64,000 bases of DNA from assembly GCA_021773135.1 (NCBI GenBank), contig JAJFKP010000023.1, positions 62,001 through 126,000 on the forward strand, in the 5' to 3' direction. Every line of letters starts with the position of its first letter. The first letter of the stretch is position 1. Below, in pieces: positions 1-8,790 of this stretch. The notes under the pieces are model-generated. The model was not told the origin of the DNA and did no database searches. It worked only from the letters and a program-made list of their open reading frames with translations. This DNA is from Woeseiaceae bacterium (GTDB lineage Bacteria > Pseudomonadota > Gammaproteobacteria > Steroidobacterales > Woeseiaceae). A program made the position numbers and the translations under genes.

Positions 1-31
1 CGAAACCATCTCGAACCCGGAATCTAGCTGC

Positions 32-1834
32 ATGAGTCTTTCCCCACAATTAGTGCTGAAAGACGTTTTCGGCTACCCGGAGTTCCGCGGACAACAGCAG
101 TCGATCATCGAGGCCGCGTTGCAGGGTCGCGATTCGCTGGTGATCATGCCGACAGGCGGTGGCAAGTCGCTGTGTTACCAGATTCCGGCAATGCTGCGAG
201 AGGGGACCGGTCTCGTTGTATCGCCTCTGATTGCGCTGATGCAGGATCAGGTAACGGCGCTGCGTGAAGTTGGTATTGCGGCAGAGTTTCTCAATTCCAG
301 CCAGTCGCCAGATGAGAGACGTGAGGTGATGAACAAGCTCCGGCAGGGCAAGTTACAGCTCCTGTACATTGCCCCGGAGCGCCTGGTCACCGGGCACACC
401 CGGTCACTGCTACGCGATGTGCCCCTGTCAATAATTGCTATTGACGAGGCCCACTGTGTGTCGCAGTGGGGCCATGACTTTCGTCAGGACTACCTGGGGC
501 TGGGAGATCTGGGTGCGTTGTTCCCCGGCGTCCCGCGGATGGCGGTTACGGCCACTGCAACCGGAAAGACGCGGCAGGAAATTGTCACTCGACTCGAACT
601 GCACGAGCCCGACATCTTCGTCGCGCCTTTCGACCGGCCCAATATCGGTTACACGGTGCAGGTCAAAACTGATGCGCGTGGGCAATTGCTGAAATTCCTC
701 CAAACCCATCGCGATGAAGCCGGAATCGTCTACTGCCTGTCGCGCAAGAAAACAGAAAGCATCGCCACCTGGCTGTGCGGACAGGGCTTCGAGGCGCTGC
801 CGTACCATGCCGGGCTCGCCGCCGATGTGCGGGCAGAAAACCAGCGCCGCTTTCTCGCTGAGGACGGTCTGGTGATCGTCGCGACAATCGCATTTGGAAT
901 GGGAATAGACAAGCCGGATGTGCGCTTTGTCGCCCATCTTGATTTGCCCAAGAGCGTCGAGTCCTATTACCAGGAAACCGGCAGGGCGGGCAGAGACGGT
1001 GAGCCTGCTGACGCCTGGATGGTCTACGGCCTGCAGGATGTCGTGCGCCTGCGGCAGATGCTCGATGAATCGCAGGCCGACGAGGAATACAAACGCTACG
1101 AAGGCGCCAAGATCGATGCGTTACTGGGTTGGTGCGAGGTCATCGGCTGCCGACGTCGGCCGCTGCTCGCATATTTCGGCGACTCGCAAAACGAGGATTG
1201 CGGCAACTGTGATGGCTGCCTGACGCCGGCCAACACCTGGGACGGGTCAGAAGCGGGCCAGAAACTACTGTCGGCTGTGTATCGAACAGAGCAGCGCTTT
1301 GGTGCCGCACACCTTGTCGACGTGCTGTTGGGGAAAAAAACGGACAAGGTTCAGCAGCATGGGCACGAACAGCTCAGTGTGTTTGGAATAGGGAAGGACC
1401 TGCCCTCGACCACCTGGCGCTCGGTCGCACGCCAGCTGATCGTTGCCGGCCACTTGCGCTCAGATGCGGCGCGTTTTGGTGCATTGGTCCTGACAGAAAC
1501 GAGTCGTGGCGTCCTGCGGGGGGAGACGCCCTTACAGTTCCGGGAAGATCCGAAACGGTCAGTGGTCTCATCGAAGAAGGTCGCCGCAATTCGAGTGGTT
1601 GGCGAACAGGACGAAAGTTTGTGGGAAGCGCTGCGCGCGTGCCGGCAGTCGCTGGCGAGTGAACACAATGTGCCCGCATACGTTATTTTCCACGATAAAA
1701 CTTTGCACGAAATGCTTGCTTACCGACCACAAACGGCGTCCGATATGCTGGGTATCAGTGGCATCGGGCAAACAAAGCTCGATCGCTACGGCGACCGGTT
1801 CCTCTCTGTTCTTCGCGGTGAGCCGGCCGCTTAG
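32..1834 (+). CDS. recQ: ATP-dependent DNA helicase RecQ
   Basis: This 600-residue protein is a full-length RecQ 3'-5' DNA helicase, close to the usual length of about 610. It unwinds recombination intermediates and stalled forks. The N-terminal helicase half carries Walker A PTGGGKS near residue 43 and the DEAH box with the RecQ extension [14 protein letters not shown]. The second lobe ends with the arginine-finger motif [10 protein letters not shown]. The RQC zinc site is visible as CGNCDGC, and a C-terminal HRDC domain occupies roughly the last 75 residues. The start is ATG. No operon partner is evident, because the next gene begins 173 bases downstream. The assignment is secure. Confidence 0.97.
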   Translation: MSLSPQLVLKDVFGYPEFRGQQQSIIEAALQGRDSLVIMPTGGGKSLCYQIPAMLREGTGLVVSPLIALMQDQVTALREVGIAAEFLNSSQSPDERREVMNKLRQGKLQLLYIAPERLVTGHTRSLLRDVPLSIIAIDEAHCVSQWGHDFRQDYLGLGDLGALFPGVPRMAVTATATGKTRQEIVTRLELHEPDIFVAPFDRPNIGYTVQVKTDARGQLLKFLQTHRDEAGIVYCLSRKKTESIATWLCGQGFEALPYHAGLAADVRAENQRRFLAEDGLVIVATIAFGMGIDKPDVRFVAHLDLPKSVESYYQETGRAGRDGEPADAWMVYGLQDVVRLRQMLDESQADEEYKRYEGAKIDALLGWCEVIGCRRRPLLAYFGDSQNEDCGNCDGCLTPANTWDGSEAGQKLLSAVYRTEQRFGAAHLVDVLLGKKTDKVQQHGHEQLSVFGIGKDLPSTTWRSVARQLIVAGHLRSDAARFGALVLTETSRGVLRGETPLQFREDPKRSVVSSKKVAAIRVVGEQDESLWEALRACRQSLASEHNVPAYVIFHDKTLHEMLAYRPQTASDMLGISGIGQTKLDRYGDRFLSVLRGEPAA

Positions 1835-2007
1835 CAGTGACGGGCGGGATTGGGTCAGAGAAAAAACCCGCTTTGGCGGAGCGCAAACTTTCACTCTGAC
1901 TCGAAACAGTTCCCACGCCCGTTTGCCGTTCCGCCCGTTAAAAACTTGCAACTTTCGGCAGGTGCTTCGATCATACGCCCTGAGGTTCAGGAAGGCTCAG
2001 TAACAGC

Positions 2008-2472
2008 ATGCTCAGAAAGTTTGTCGACAAAGTCGTCAGCGGAATATCCACGCCGCTGTCAGAAGGTGAAAGCACAGAGGTTCGCGAACATACATTGCGG
2101 CTCGCAACGGCGGTGCTGATGATCGATGTCGCACGTGCCGATCATTCATTCGATGAAGACGAGTTTGATCGAATCCTTGAGCTGGTTGCAAAACACTTTG
2201 ACCTGAGTGCTGAAGACACAGCCGACCTGATTGTCGCGGCGCATGAACGAGCGCAAGAATCGGTATCTGCCTACGAATTTACCAAGCTCCTGCATGACAA
2301 TCTCGACGAGCGCGAGAAATTGCGCATCGTATCGCTGCTTTGGCAGGTCGCTTATGCTGATGGCGAGCTCGACAAGTATGAAAACGCTTTTGTGCTGAAG
2401 ATCAGTGACCTGTTGCATGTCAGTCGCCCTCGGGTGATGCGCCTCAAGCACGATGCAGGAAAATCGGTATAA
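2008..2472 (+). CDS. TerB-family (tellurite resistance TerB-like) protein
   Basis: A 154-residue, acidic, all-helical protein that matches the TerB/DjlA N-terminal type of domain. It shows the two characteristic half-repeats, with acidic metal-binding-like segments (VARADHSFDEDEFDRI near residues 45-60 and VAYADGELDKYE near 115-126). Family members are cytosolic proteins of unclear biochemical role, some linked to tellurite and stress responses. There is no signal peptide or transmembrane segment. It stands alone between recQ and the c-di-GMP pair. The family is seen clearly, while the function is not known. Confidence 0.8.
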   Translation: MLRKFVDKVVSGISTPLSEGESTEVREHTLRLATAVLMIDVARADHSFDEDEFDRILELVAKHFDLSAEDTADLIVAAHERAQESVSAYEFTKLLHDNLDEREKLRIVSLLWQVAYADGELDKYENAFVLKISDLLHVSRPRVMRLKHDAGKSV

Positions 2473-2698
2473 GACGCGTCCGTGAGCTCCGGCCAAGCGG
2501 GCTCCGCGTAAAAAATATCTCTGGGCGCGTGCGAGTTTTTCGCTGTCGCAAATATTAACGGTTCCTGGTTATCTCCCATTAGAATACGCCTGACGCTTTT
2601 TCGCGCGATTCGCAGTCATAGTGCACAAATCAAGCCGTGCTAAAGTGCGACCCGAAACGGCCGATTACTACTATGGCTTTGTATTTAAAGGACAAAGG

Positions 2699-4009
2699 GT
2701 GAAATTAACCAGGGAAGTACCAGTCGAAAGCCTGGCAATCGGAATGTATGTCGCACAGCTTGACAGGCCCTGGCTGGAGACGCCGTTCTTGTTCCAGGGA
2801 TTCTATATCCGTGACACAGACGAAATCGAAGAGCTGCGCGCGCATTGCAAACATGTCCATGTCAGTCTCGAAAGTTTGCCAGAGGAGTTTCAACTCCCGG
2901 CATCGAATGCTCCAACAAAAAACACCGACTCGACTATAGAGAAGCGGCCCCCCAAAAAAAGTTCGCAAGTCGACGAGGGCAACCCGCAAGACGATGCAAA
3001 AGATGAGGACAGCGCTGACGAATTTCTGCAGACGAACACCAATTACAAGATTACAGCCAACCTTGGTGAAGAAACCAAGGTGGCCACGAACATTCACAAA
3101 GAGGCGATCGTCACCGTAGAAGCGGTGATGCAGAACCTGCGGAAGTCCGGCAGTCTCGATGTCGATCGCCTGAAGTCGACGGTGACGCCAATGGTGGACA
3201 GCGTCTTGCGCAACCCGGCTGCGCTGGCGTGTCTCGTTCGCATGCAACAAAAAGACGATTACCTCTATCATCATTCCCTGGCCTCGTCTGTCTGGGCAAC
3301 GATTCTTGGCCGTCAATTGGGCCTGAGCCGCAGCGACCTCGACATAATCGCGTTAGGGGCAATGTTGCTGGACGTCGGCATGACGCAGGTGCCCAACAAA
3401 ATTCTCACAAAGCCCGGAAAGCTCGATGAAGATGAGCGAAAAATTGCTCGCATGCACGTGCAGTTCGGTCTGGATATCCTCGAGAAGAATAATTCGCTGG
3501 ACCACCGTGTACGAGAGATGGTTGCCCATCATCACGAACGCCACAACGGCACCGGCTATCCGCGCGGCCTCAAAGGCAACAATATTCCTGTTTTCGGCCG
3601 CATCGCTGGCATCGTCGACGCCTATGACGCGATGATCACCCAGCGTCCCTATGCGGAGCAAAAGTCTTCCTATGATGCGTTGCGCAAAATTCGCTTACTT
3701 TCAGATGTGGAGTTTCAGGCGGAAATCGTCGATCAGTTCACCCGGGCCATTGGTGCATTTCCTACCGGCACGCTGGTCGAACTGAATACCGGCTACGTTG
3801 CCATCGTCACCAAGCAAAACCAGATCCGGCGATTGCGACCTGAGGTGATGTTAATAATGGGTCCGGACCGTGAATTGCTCGAAGACTTCAAGGTTATCGA
3901 CCTAAACAATGAGACTGTAGCGCCGGACAGTGGGCATTCCCTGTGGATCGAGCGTGGATTGCCGCCGAACCAGTACGGCATTGACCCCACCGAGTTCTAT
4001 TTGAACTAG
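2699..4009 (+). CDS. DUF3391 / HD-GYP domain protein, probably catalytically altered
   Basis: The N-terminal ~130 residues match DUF3391, followed by an acidic low-complexity linker and an HD-GYP domain from about residue 165. HD-GYP enzymes degrade cyclic di-GMP. The GYP motif is intact (HNGTGYPRG, around residue 286), but the HD dyad reads LLDVGM instead of LHDIGK, so the metal-binding His is Leu224 while Asp225 remains. I chose the GTG at 2699 because AAAGGA lies seven bases upstream and DUF3391 proteins begin with this KLTREVPVESL segment. An in-frame GTG at 2621 would add 26 unfamiliar residues. It sits 9 bases before an EAL protein and is probably co-transcribed with it. Given the missing His it may be a c-di-GMP sensor or a weak enzyme. 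Confidence 0.85.
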   Translation: MKLTREVPVESLAIGMYVAQLDRPWLETPFLFQGFYIRDTDEIEELRAHCKHVHVSLESLPEEFQLPASNAPTKNTDSTIEKRPPKKSSQVDEGNPQDDAKDEDSADEFLQTNTNYKITANLGEETKVATNIHKEAIVTVEAVMQNLRKSGSLDVDRLKSTVTPMVDSVLRNPAALACLVRMQQKDDYLYHHSLASSVWATILGRQLGLSRSDLDIIALGAMLLDVGMTQVPNKILTKPGKLDEDERKIARMHVQFGLDILEKNNSLDHRVREMVAHHHERHNGTGYPRGLKGNNIPVFGRIAGIVDAYDAMITQRPYAEQKSSYDALRKIRLLSDVEFQAEIVDQFTRAIGAFPTGTLVELNTGYVAIVTKQNQIRRLRPEVMLIMGPDRELLEDFKVIDLNNETVAPDSGHSLWIERGLPPNQYGIDPTEFYLN

Positions 4010-4018
4010 CCAACGCCG

Positions 4019-5296
4019 ATGAGTGCAACTTCAATAAGCTTACCATTCCTGCAGCGTGACGGATTGTCGCTCGCCGGGCGCCGTATCGCGCTTGCTGTTC
4101 GTGATAGGAAAGAAATCGCAGTAATGATCGTGCACGCGCACGATGTCGAGCAACTGTGTGCGTCGCTGGGTCACGAACGGACCGGAGACATTCTCGACGG
4201 CTTTTTCTCAAGACTGCAGGGAATTGCGCGCGAAAATGACCTGGTAGAACGGATCGGCGACCGTAAATTCGTGGTGCTTTTGAACGGCCTGCGGAATCGC
4301 GGCCATATCAACCTTGCGGCGAAAAAAATTCAGCGGCTGGCGAAAGAAACGCCGGGCAGGCACGAGGATGAACCGGAGCTTTCGACGACCGTCGGCATAG
4401 CCCTTTGTCCGTTACAGAGTAGCGACGCGTCCGAGGTGATGCGGTTCGCAGAAATAGCGACGCTCAACGGCCGTCACAGCAATCAGTCTGTTTGCTTCTT
4501 TGAATCCGATACGGCGAACCAGATGATCGTCGATTGGGGTATGGAACGACGCCTGCAAACGGCAATGGAAGCCGGCAACCTCGAATTGCATTATCAGCCC
4601 AAGACCAATATCCAAAGTGGCGCTATTGCGGGCGCAGAAGCCCTGATGCGTTGGCACGAACCTGAAATCGGGCCGATTTCCCCCGAGGTATTTATCGATC
4701 TCGCGGAATCAACAGGCCAGATTGCGGAGTTGACCTATTTCGCAATACAAAACGCCTGCCATCAGCTTAGCGACCTGCGCGGCACACGCGACGATCTGAA
4801 CATTGCTGTGAATGTAACGCCAAGTCTTATTCGGGATCGGGAGATAATTGATGCCGTGAAAAGCGCAACGAGTATCTGGGGCGTTGATCCCAGGACGCTG
4901 ACGTTGGAGGTCACCGAAAATGCGTTAATGCTGGACCGCGAAGCAACCCATGACATCCTGACTGAACTTCGCGAGCAAGGTATTCGAATTTCAATCGATG
5001 ACTTCGGCACCGGTTATTCTTCACTCGGCTACCTGAAGGATATCCCCGCCGACGAACTGAAGATTGATCGATCCTTTGTCATGGGAATGCTCGACAGCCC
5101 CGACGACTTCAAGATTGTAAAACACACGATTGAGATTGCGCGAAGCTTCAACCTCGGTGTCGTTGCCGAAGGTATCGAGAGCGAGGCAATGCTCGAAGAA
5201 CTTCGCAAACTCGGTTGCGACTATGGCCAGGGTTACTTCATATGCAAACCGATACCGCCCACCGAATTTCACGAGTTCATCAAACAGGCCAAATGA
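4019..5296 (+). CDS. Degenerate GGDEF plus active-looking EAL c-di-GMP phosphodiesterase
   Basis: A 425-residue cytosolic protein with two domains. The N-terminal GGDEF-like domain (about residues 15-165) has a ruined active site, reading RIGDRKF where RLGGDEF is expected, so it should not make c-di-GMP. The C-terminal EAL domain (about 175-420) keeps the catalytic set: EALMRW, NVTPSLI, the Glu of LEVTEN, DDFGTGYS, the Lys of ELKIDRSF, AEGIES and the Gln of YGQGY. It should therefore hydrolyse c-di-GMP to pGpG. There are no transmembrane or sensor domains. It follows the HD-GYP-like gene by 9 bases, giving a two-gene c-di-GMP turnover unit. Confidence 0.92.
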   Translation: MSATSISLPFLQRDGLSLAGRRIALAVRDRKEIAVMIVHAHDVEQLCASLGHERTGDILDGFFSRLQGIARENDLVERIGDRKFVVLLNGLRNRGHINLAAKKIQRLAKETPGRHEDEPELSTTVGIALCPLQSSDASEVMRFAEIATLNGRHSNQSVCFFESDTANQMIVDWGMERRLQTAMEAGNLELHYQPKTNIQSGAIAGAEALMRWHEPEIGPISPEVFIDLAESTGQIAELTYFAIQNACHQLSDLRGTRDDLNIAVNVTPSLIRDREIIDAVKSATSIWGVDPRTLTLEVTENALMLDREATHDILTELREQGIRISIDDFGTGYSSLGYLKDIPADELKIDRSFVMGMLDSPDDFKIVKHTIEIARSFNLGVVAEGIESEAMLEELRKLGCDYGQGYFICKPIPPTEFHEFIKQAK

Positions 5297-5558
5297 GAAT
5301 CGGGGCCGGTGTACCAACCTGGCATCAGGGCCTAAGCAAAATCTATCTCGTCGAGCCGCAGAATTCGCTACAAGCGTTCTGCAAGCCCGGTGACCCGCCC
5401 GACAGGTCCCCTCGCACCATTTCGAAGATGCTGAGCGTTATTCATTAATTTTCAAAACGGCGCGAGTGGCCGCAATGGAGTATCTGCCCTGGTCCGAAAT
5501 TGTCGCTTCGTTCAGCAAATCGTCCTCGCAGGCAGGCGGTCGCGTTTGTCCCGACTGT

Positions 5559-5960
5559 CTACTGCGGCGGCAAAGGCCTTGTGAGGATGAAAGTCGCCGA
5601 AATACACAGGACGATGGCCTGTACGACCATGACGTGAGTCGGCACTGCCATTAGCAACGAGATCAGGATGATGGCGGCCATCGACAGGAGGCTCAGGATT
5701 TTCGTGGATCGACTAATTGCGCCGTGGCGCCGCCAATTGGCGATCAACGGACCAAAAACGTCATGGTTGATCAGCCACTGATGCAATCTGTCGGATGAGT
5801 TCGCAAACGCTATTGCAGAGACGAGGACGAACGGCGTCGTTGGTAGCAACGGCACAAAGATGCCTATGGCGCCCAATACGAGCGATGACAGGCCAATAAA
5901 AATGAGCGTTATGCGTTTGGCGTGAGCCAACATGTTTCGTACTTTGATGCCAGCAGGCAT
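5559..5960 (-). CDS. DUF454 (YbaN-like) inner-membrane protein
   Basis: A 133-residue protein of the YbaN/DUF454 family. It begins with a short basic segment, then a hydrophobic helix containing GAIGIFVPLLPTTPF, which is the family signature. A middle soluble stretch (SDRLHQWLINHDVFGPLIANW) follows, and then two further membrane helices. The function of the family is unknown. A second in-frame ATG at 5933 would remove nine residues, and neither start has a convincing ribosome binding site. The gene is divergent from the propeller protein at 6055 across 94 bases that contain a 15-base palindrome. Confidence 0.85.
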   Translation of the reverse strand: MPAGIKVRNMLAHAKRITLIFIGLSSLVLGAIGIFVPLLPTTPFVLVSAIAFANSSDRLHQWLINHDVFGPLIANWRRHGAISRSTKILSLLSMAAIILISLLMAVPTHVMVVQAIVLCISATFILTRPLPPQ

Positions 5961-5994
5961 TTGAAGATACCCGGGTTCACACGCTCAGTACAGT

Positions 5995-6009
5995 TGCGAA
6001 CAATTCGCA
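5995..6009. promoter_or_regulatory. Palindromic operator-like site between divergent genes
   Basis: TGCGAA and TTCGCA form a perfect inverted repeat separated by CAA, midway between the divergent starts of the DUF454 gene (5960) and the TolB-like gene (6055). Its size and symmetry fit a dimeric repressor or activator site. No specific regulator can be named. Confidence 0.35.
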
Positions 6010-6054
6010 TTTGATTAAACTGGCTGAACGTTCTAGCGGCTGGAAAAAATCACT

Positions 6055-7092
6055 ATGCGAGTTCTTGCTTCCGTAATTCTCCTGGCAACCGCTGTTGTAG
6101 CTGGGGCCCAGCAGCCGGGCACCCTGCACGACACGCGCGAAACGCACCTGGCCGAAGTGCGCCAGATGACATTCGGCGGTGAGAACGCAGAGGCGTACTG
6201 GTCGCCCGATGGCAAGGAGCTGGTATTCCAGTCCACTCGTCCGCCACTCGCCTGCGACCAGATCTTCCGCATGCCGGTCAGCGACCCGGCAGCGTTGACG
6301 ATGGTCTCGACCGGTAAGGGCCGCACCACCTGCGCCTATTTCACCGCCGACAGCGAACGCATTATCTATTCGTCAACGCATGCCGGCGGCGAACAATGCC
6401 CGGTAGAACCAGATCGCTCACAGGGCTACGTCTGGCCGATTTACGCTACTTACCAGATCTACAGCGTCAAACCCGACGGCACCGATCTGCAGGCGTTGAC
6501 CGATACGCCGGCGTACGATGCCGAGGCAACGATCTGCGGTGTTGATGGCTCGATCATCTTTACCTCGACGCGCGATGGTGATCTCGACCTGTATCGCATG
6601 GACGCCGATGGCAGCAACGTTACGCGCCTGACGGATACACCCGGATACGATGGTGGCGCGTTCTTTTCCCGGGATTGTTCGAAGATCGTATGGCGCGCAT
6701 CGCGTCCGACCGGCGAGGCGCTGGCGGACTACCAGCGCCTCCTGCAACAGGACCTGATTCGCCCGGGCAAGCTCGAGGTTTTCGTAGCCGATGCCGACGG
6801 CAGCAATGTCCGGCAGGTGACAAACCTTGGAGGCGCGAGTTTCGCACCCTACTTCACGCCCGATGCGAAACGTATTCTGTTCTCGACCAGCCATCACGAT
6901 CCACGCGGCAGAGAATTCGATATCTTCGCGGTCGACGTCGACGGCAATAACCTCGAGCAAATTACGTTTACAGCCGGCTTCGACGGCTTCCCGATGTTTT
7001 CACCCGATGGCCAGTGGCTGGCATTTGGCTCGAATCGCAACCAGGCGAATGACGGTGACACCGACGTATACGTAGCGCGATGGATCGAATAA
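6055..7092 (+). CDS. Secreted TolB-like WD40/PD40 beta-propeller protein
   Basis: A 345-residue protein with a cleavable signal peptide (MRVLASVILLATAVVAGA then QQPG) and at least five PD40/TolB-type blades. These are recognisable as repeated SPDGKELVF, TADSERIIYSS, VDGSIIFTSTRDGDLDLYRMDADGSNV, TPDAKRILFST and SPDGQWLAFGSNR segments. Similar periplasmic propellers bind proteins or peptides, and some are associated with peptidases. No catalytic residues are visible. It is monocistronic as far as can be seen. Its role is unknown beyond a probable periplasmic binding or scaffold function. Confidence 0.85.
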   Translation: MRVLASVILLATAVVAGAQQPGTLHDTRETHLAEVRQMTFGGENAEAYWSPDGKELVFQSTRPPLACDQIFRMPVSDPAALTMVSTGKGRTTCAYFTADSERIIYSSTHAGGEQCPVEPDRSQGYVWPIYATYQIYSVKPDGTDLQALTDTPAYDAEATICGVDGSIIFTSTRDGDLDLYRMDADGSNVTRLTDTPGYDGGAFFSRDCSKIVWRASRPTGEALADYQRLLQQDLIRPGKLEVFVADADGSNVRQVTNLGGASFAPYFTPDAKRILFSTSHHDPRGREFDIFAVDVDGNNLEQITFTAGFDGFPMFSPDGQWLAFGSNRNQANDGDTDVYVARWIE

Positions 7093-7212
7093 CAGGCGTT
7101 CAGCATGCTGCATGAAGACCAAGAATTCCGCATCCGCGTCCCATCGAAATAGTTGTTACGCTGAACGAGATATCACATCTCAATTGACGTATTGCTCAAA
7201 GGAATCATCGAA

Positions 7213-7953
7213 GTGGACAAGATTTCCCTGGTAACCGGCGCTGCGGGCGGACTGGGCCGCGCTATCGTGCGGCAGTTGATCAACCAGGAGCACTGCGTTA
7301 TCGGGGCCGATGTCTCTGCAGCGGGGCTCAAGGAATTTGCCAAATCGTTGGGCGCGACGGCTGACGCATTCAGAGCGCATACCATTGACCTGACTAATGT
7401 CGACGCGGTGGATGCACTTTTCGCAGAAATAGAGTCAGAGTTCGGTGGACTGGATGCGCTGGTCAACAATGCTGGCACCTGCTTCATGAGCGAATTTCCG
7501 CAAATCCCGGCGAAAGAATTAGATGCGCAAATGGCAATTAATTTCTCGGCCGCCTTTCACTGTTGCCAGCGCGCGGTGCCGTTGATGTTGTCCCGGTCCG
7601 GCGTCAGGAAGATAGTCAATATTTCCTCAAATGGCGCCTACAATTTCGACGTGTTCGATCCGCCGCATTACCGCGCCAGCAAGGCCGCACTGGACACACT
7701 TACGAAAGACCTGGCGCGGCGCTACGCCCGGGACAAGATCTCGGTGAATTCGATTGCACCCGCGATGACGGACACGCCGCTGTTTAATGTCGTGGATGAA
7801 GAAACCCTGCAAGCGGCAATTGCCGCGATGCCACACGGCGTGCCAATGGAGCCGGACCAGGTCGCGGCCTGGGTTGCCTTCCTGATTTCGCCGGCCGGCG
7901 ATGTCGCCAGCGGGAACGTCATTATTCTGAACCAGGGTCGCGACGTCCGCTAG
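7213..7953 (+). CDS. Short-chain dehydrogenase/reductase (classical SDR)
   Basis: About 246 residues with classical SDR features: the cofactor motif TGAAGGLGRA at the N-terminus, LVNNAG in the middle, the catalytic Ser in VNISSNGAYN, the Tyr-x-x-x-Lys motif in YRASKAAL, and the C-terminal NVIILNQGRDVR typical of FabG-like enzymes. It is a probable NAD(P)-dependent oxidoreductase of unknown substrate. I prefer GTG at 7213, nine bases after AAAGGA, over the TTG at 7192. It is convergent with the metallo-hydrolase gene. FabG identity is not supported because no fatty-acid genes are nearby. Confidence 0.9.
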   Translation: MDKISLVTGAAGGLGRAIVRQLINQEHCVIGADVSAAGLKEFAKSLGATADAFRAHTIDLTNVDAVDALFAEIESEFGGLDALVNNAGTCFMSEFPQIPAKELDAQMAINFSAAFHCCQRAVPLMLSRSGVRKIVNISSNGAYNFDVFDPPHYRASKAALDTLTKDLARRYARDKISVNSIAPAMTDTPLFNVVDEETLQAAIAAMPHGVPMEPDQVAAWVAFLISPAGDVASGNVIILNQGRDVR

Positions 7954-7992
7954 TAACTGTTCCCGGTTTGCCTGCCCGCAGGCTCGTCGCGC

Positions 7993-8754
7993 CTAGGCGT
8001 AAAACTCGGGAATCTTGCTCAGTTGCGGCCATTGTTCAGGTGAATGGCCGAAGATCACGAAAGCGTCGCGCTCCTTGGCCAAGGCCATAAGGCGGCGCGC
8101 GTTTTTCTGGGCAAGATCGGGGCGCCAATAGCCGGCGAAATCGCCTTCGAGCTCTTCCGGACGCGAGATCGTATCGCTCGTCAGGATGACCGCCCCGGTC
8201 TCCGGCAGCTCAACGAGCAGCGACATCTGTCCCGGCGTATGGCCTGGCGTCTCCAAAAGCGTAAGCCCGGAAAAAAGCTCTACGTCGCCCGATACCTCGA
8301 TGTACACCTGGTCGTCCGGCCAATCGTAGGGATGACGACCGTGCCAATAAAGCGGTTTATCCAGCGCCCGCTCTGCGCGGTGTACGACCATTGGCACGTG
8401 TCGGAAGTCTTCGATCCCGCCGACGTGATCGATATGCGTGTGCGTCAGTATCTGCAGATCGATATCTTGAGGCGAGATGCCTAGGCGCGCTAATTGCCCG
8501 GCTGGCATGTTCTCCGGGCCAAGCTCAAGGATTGTGCCGAACTCGTCGAGCTTGTCCTCGCGGGATGCCTTGTCGCGATCGGCGAGATACTTCCGCGGAA
8601 AACCCGTGTCGACCAGCACCCACCTGCCGTCGTCGGTCTCGATAAGCGAGCCGGTAATGCCGATGATGCGTCCGTTGGAGTGAACCTGGAACAGGCCGTA
8701 GTCCATTACGTAGAGTCGACTGACTTTGCTGTTTTCGAATCCTTCAATCAACAT
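7993..8754 (-). CDS. MBL-fold metallo-hydrolase, N-acyl-homoserine-lactonase-like
   Basis: About 253 residues of the metallo-beta-lactamase fold. The dinuclear metal motif is HTHIDH, followed by HRAE, HTPGQMSLLV and the TSDTISRPEEL aspartate segment. Overall length, the early GSLIETDDGRWVLVDTG strand and the metal-motif spacing resemble the AiiA/AttM group of N-acyl homoserine lactonases, so lactone hydrolysis (quorum quenching or lactone catabolism) is a reasonable inference. Related lactonases and glyoxalase-like enzymes cannot be excluded. I chose the ATG at 8754 because the longer reading from 8808 overlaps the divergent aminotransferase start. No LuxI or LuxR gene is seen nearby. Confidence 0.8.
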   Translation of the reverse strand: MLIEGFENSKVSRLYVMDYGLFQVHSNGRIIGITGSLIETDDGRWVLVDTGFPRKYLADRDKASREDKLDEFGTILELGPENMPAGQLARLGISPQDIDLQILTHTHIDHVGGIEDFRHVPMVVHRAERALDKPLYWHGRHPYDWPDDQVYIEVSGDVELFSGLTLLETPGHTPGQMSLLVELPETGAVILTSDTISRPEELEGDFAGYWRPDLAQKNARRLMALAKERDAFVIFGHSPEQWPQLSKIPEFYA

Positions 8755-8790
8755 ATGTACCTGGCGGCTGTGTCGCAAACAGGATGGTAT

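Noticed and set aside
428-937. 169-residue open frame on the minus strand inside recQ
   Set aside because: It is antisense to a well-conserved helicase and has no recognisable domain.
1854-1900. GTCAGAG / CTCTGAC inverted repeat after recQ, resembling the REP-like termini at 10963-11030
   Set aside because: Arms are only seven bases with a long loop, so chance is as likely as relation.
7968-7981. GCCTG/CAGGC hairpin between the convergent SDR and metallo-hydrolase genes
   Set aside because: The stem is five bases and has no T-tract, so it is too weak to call a terminator.
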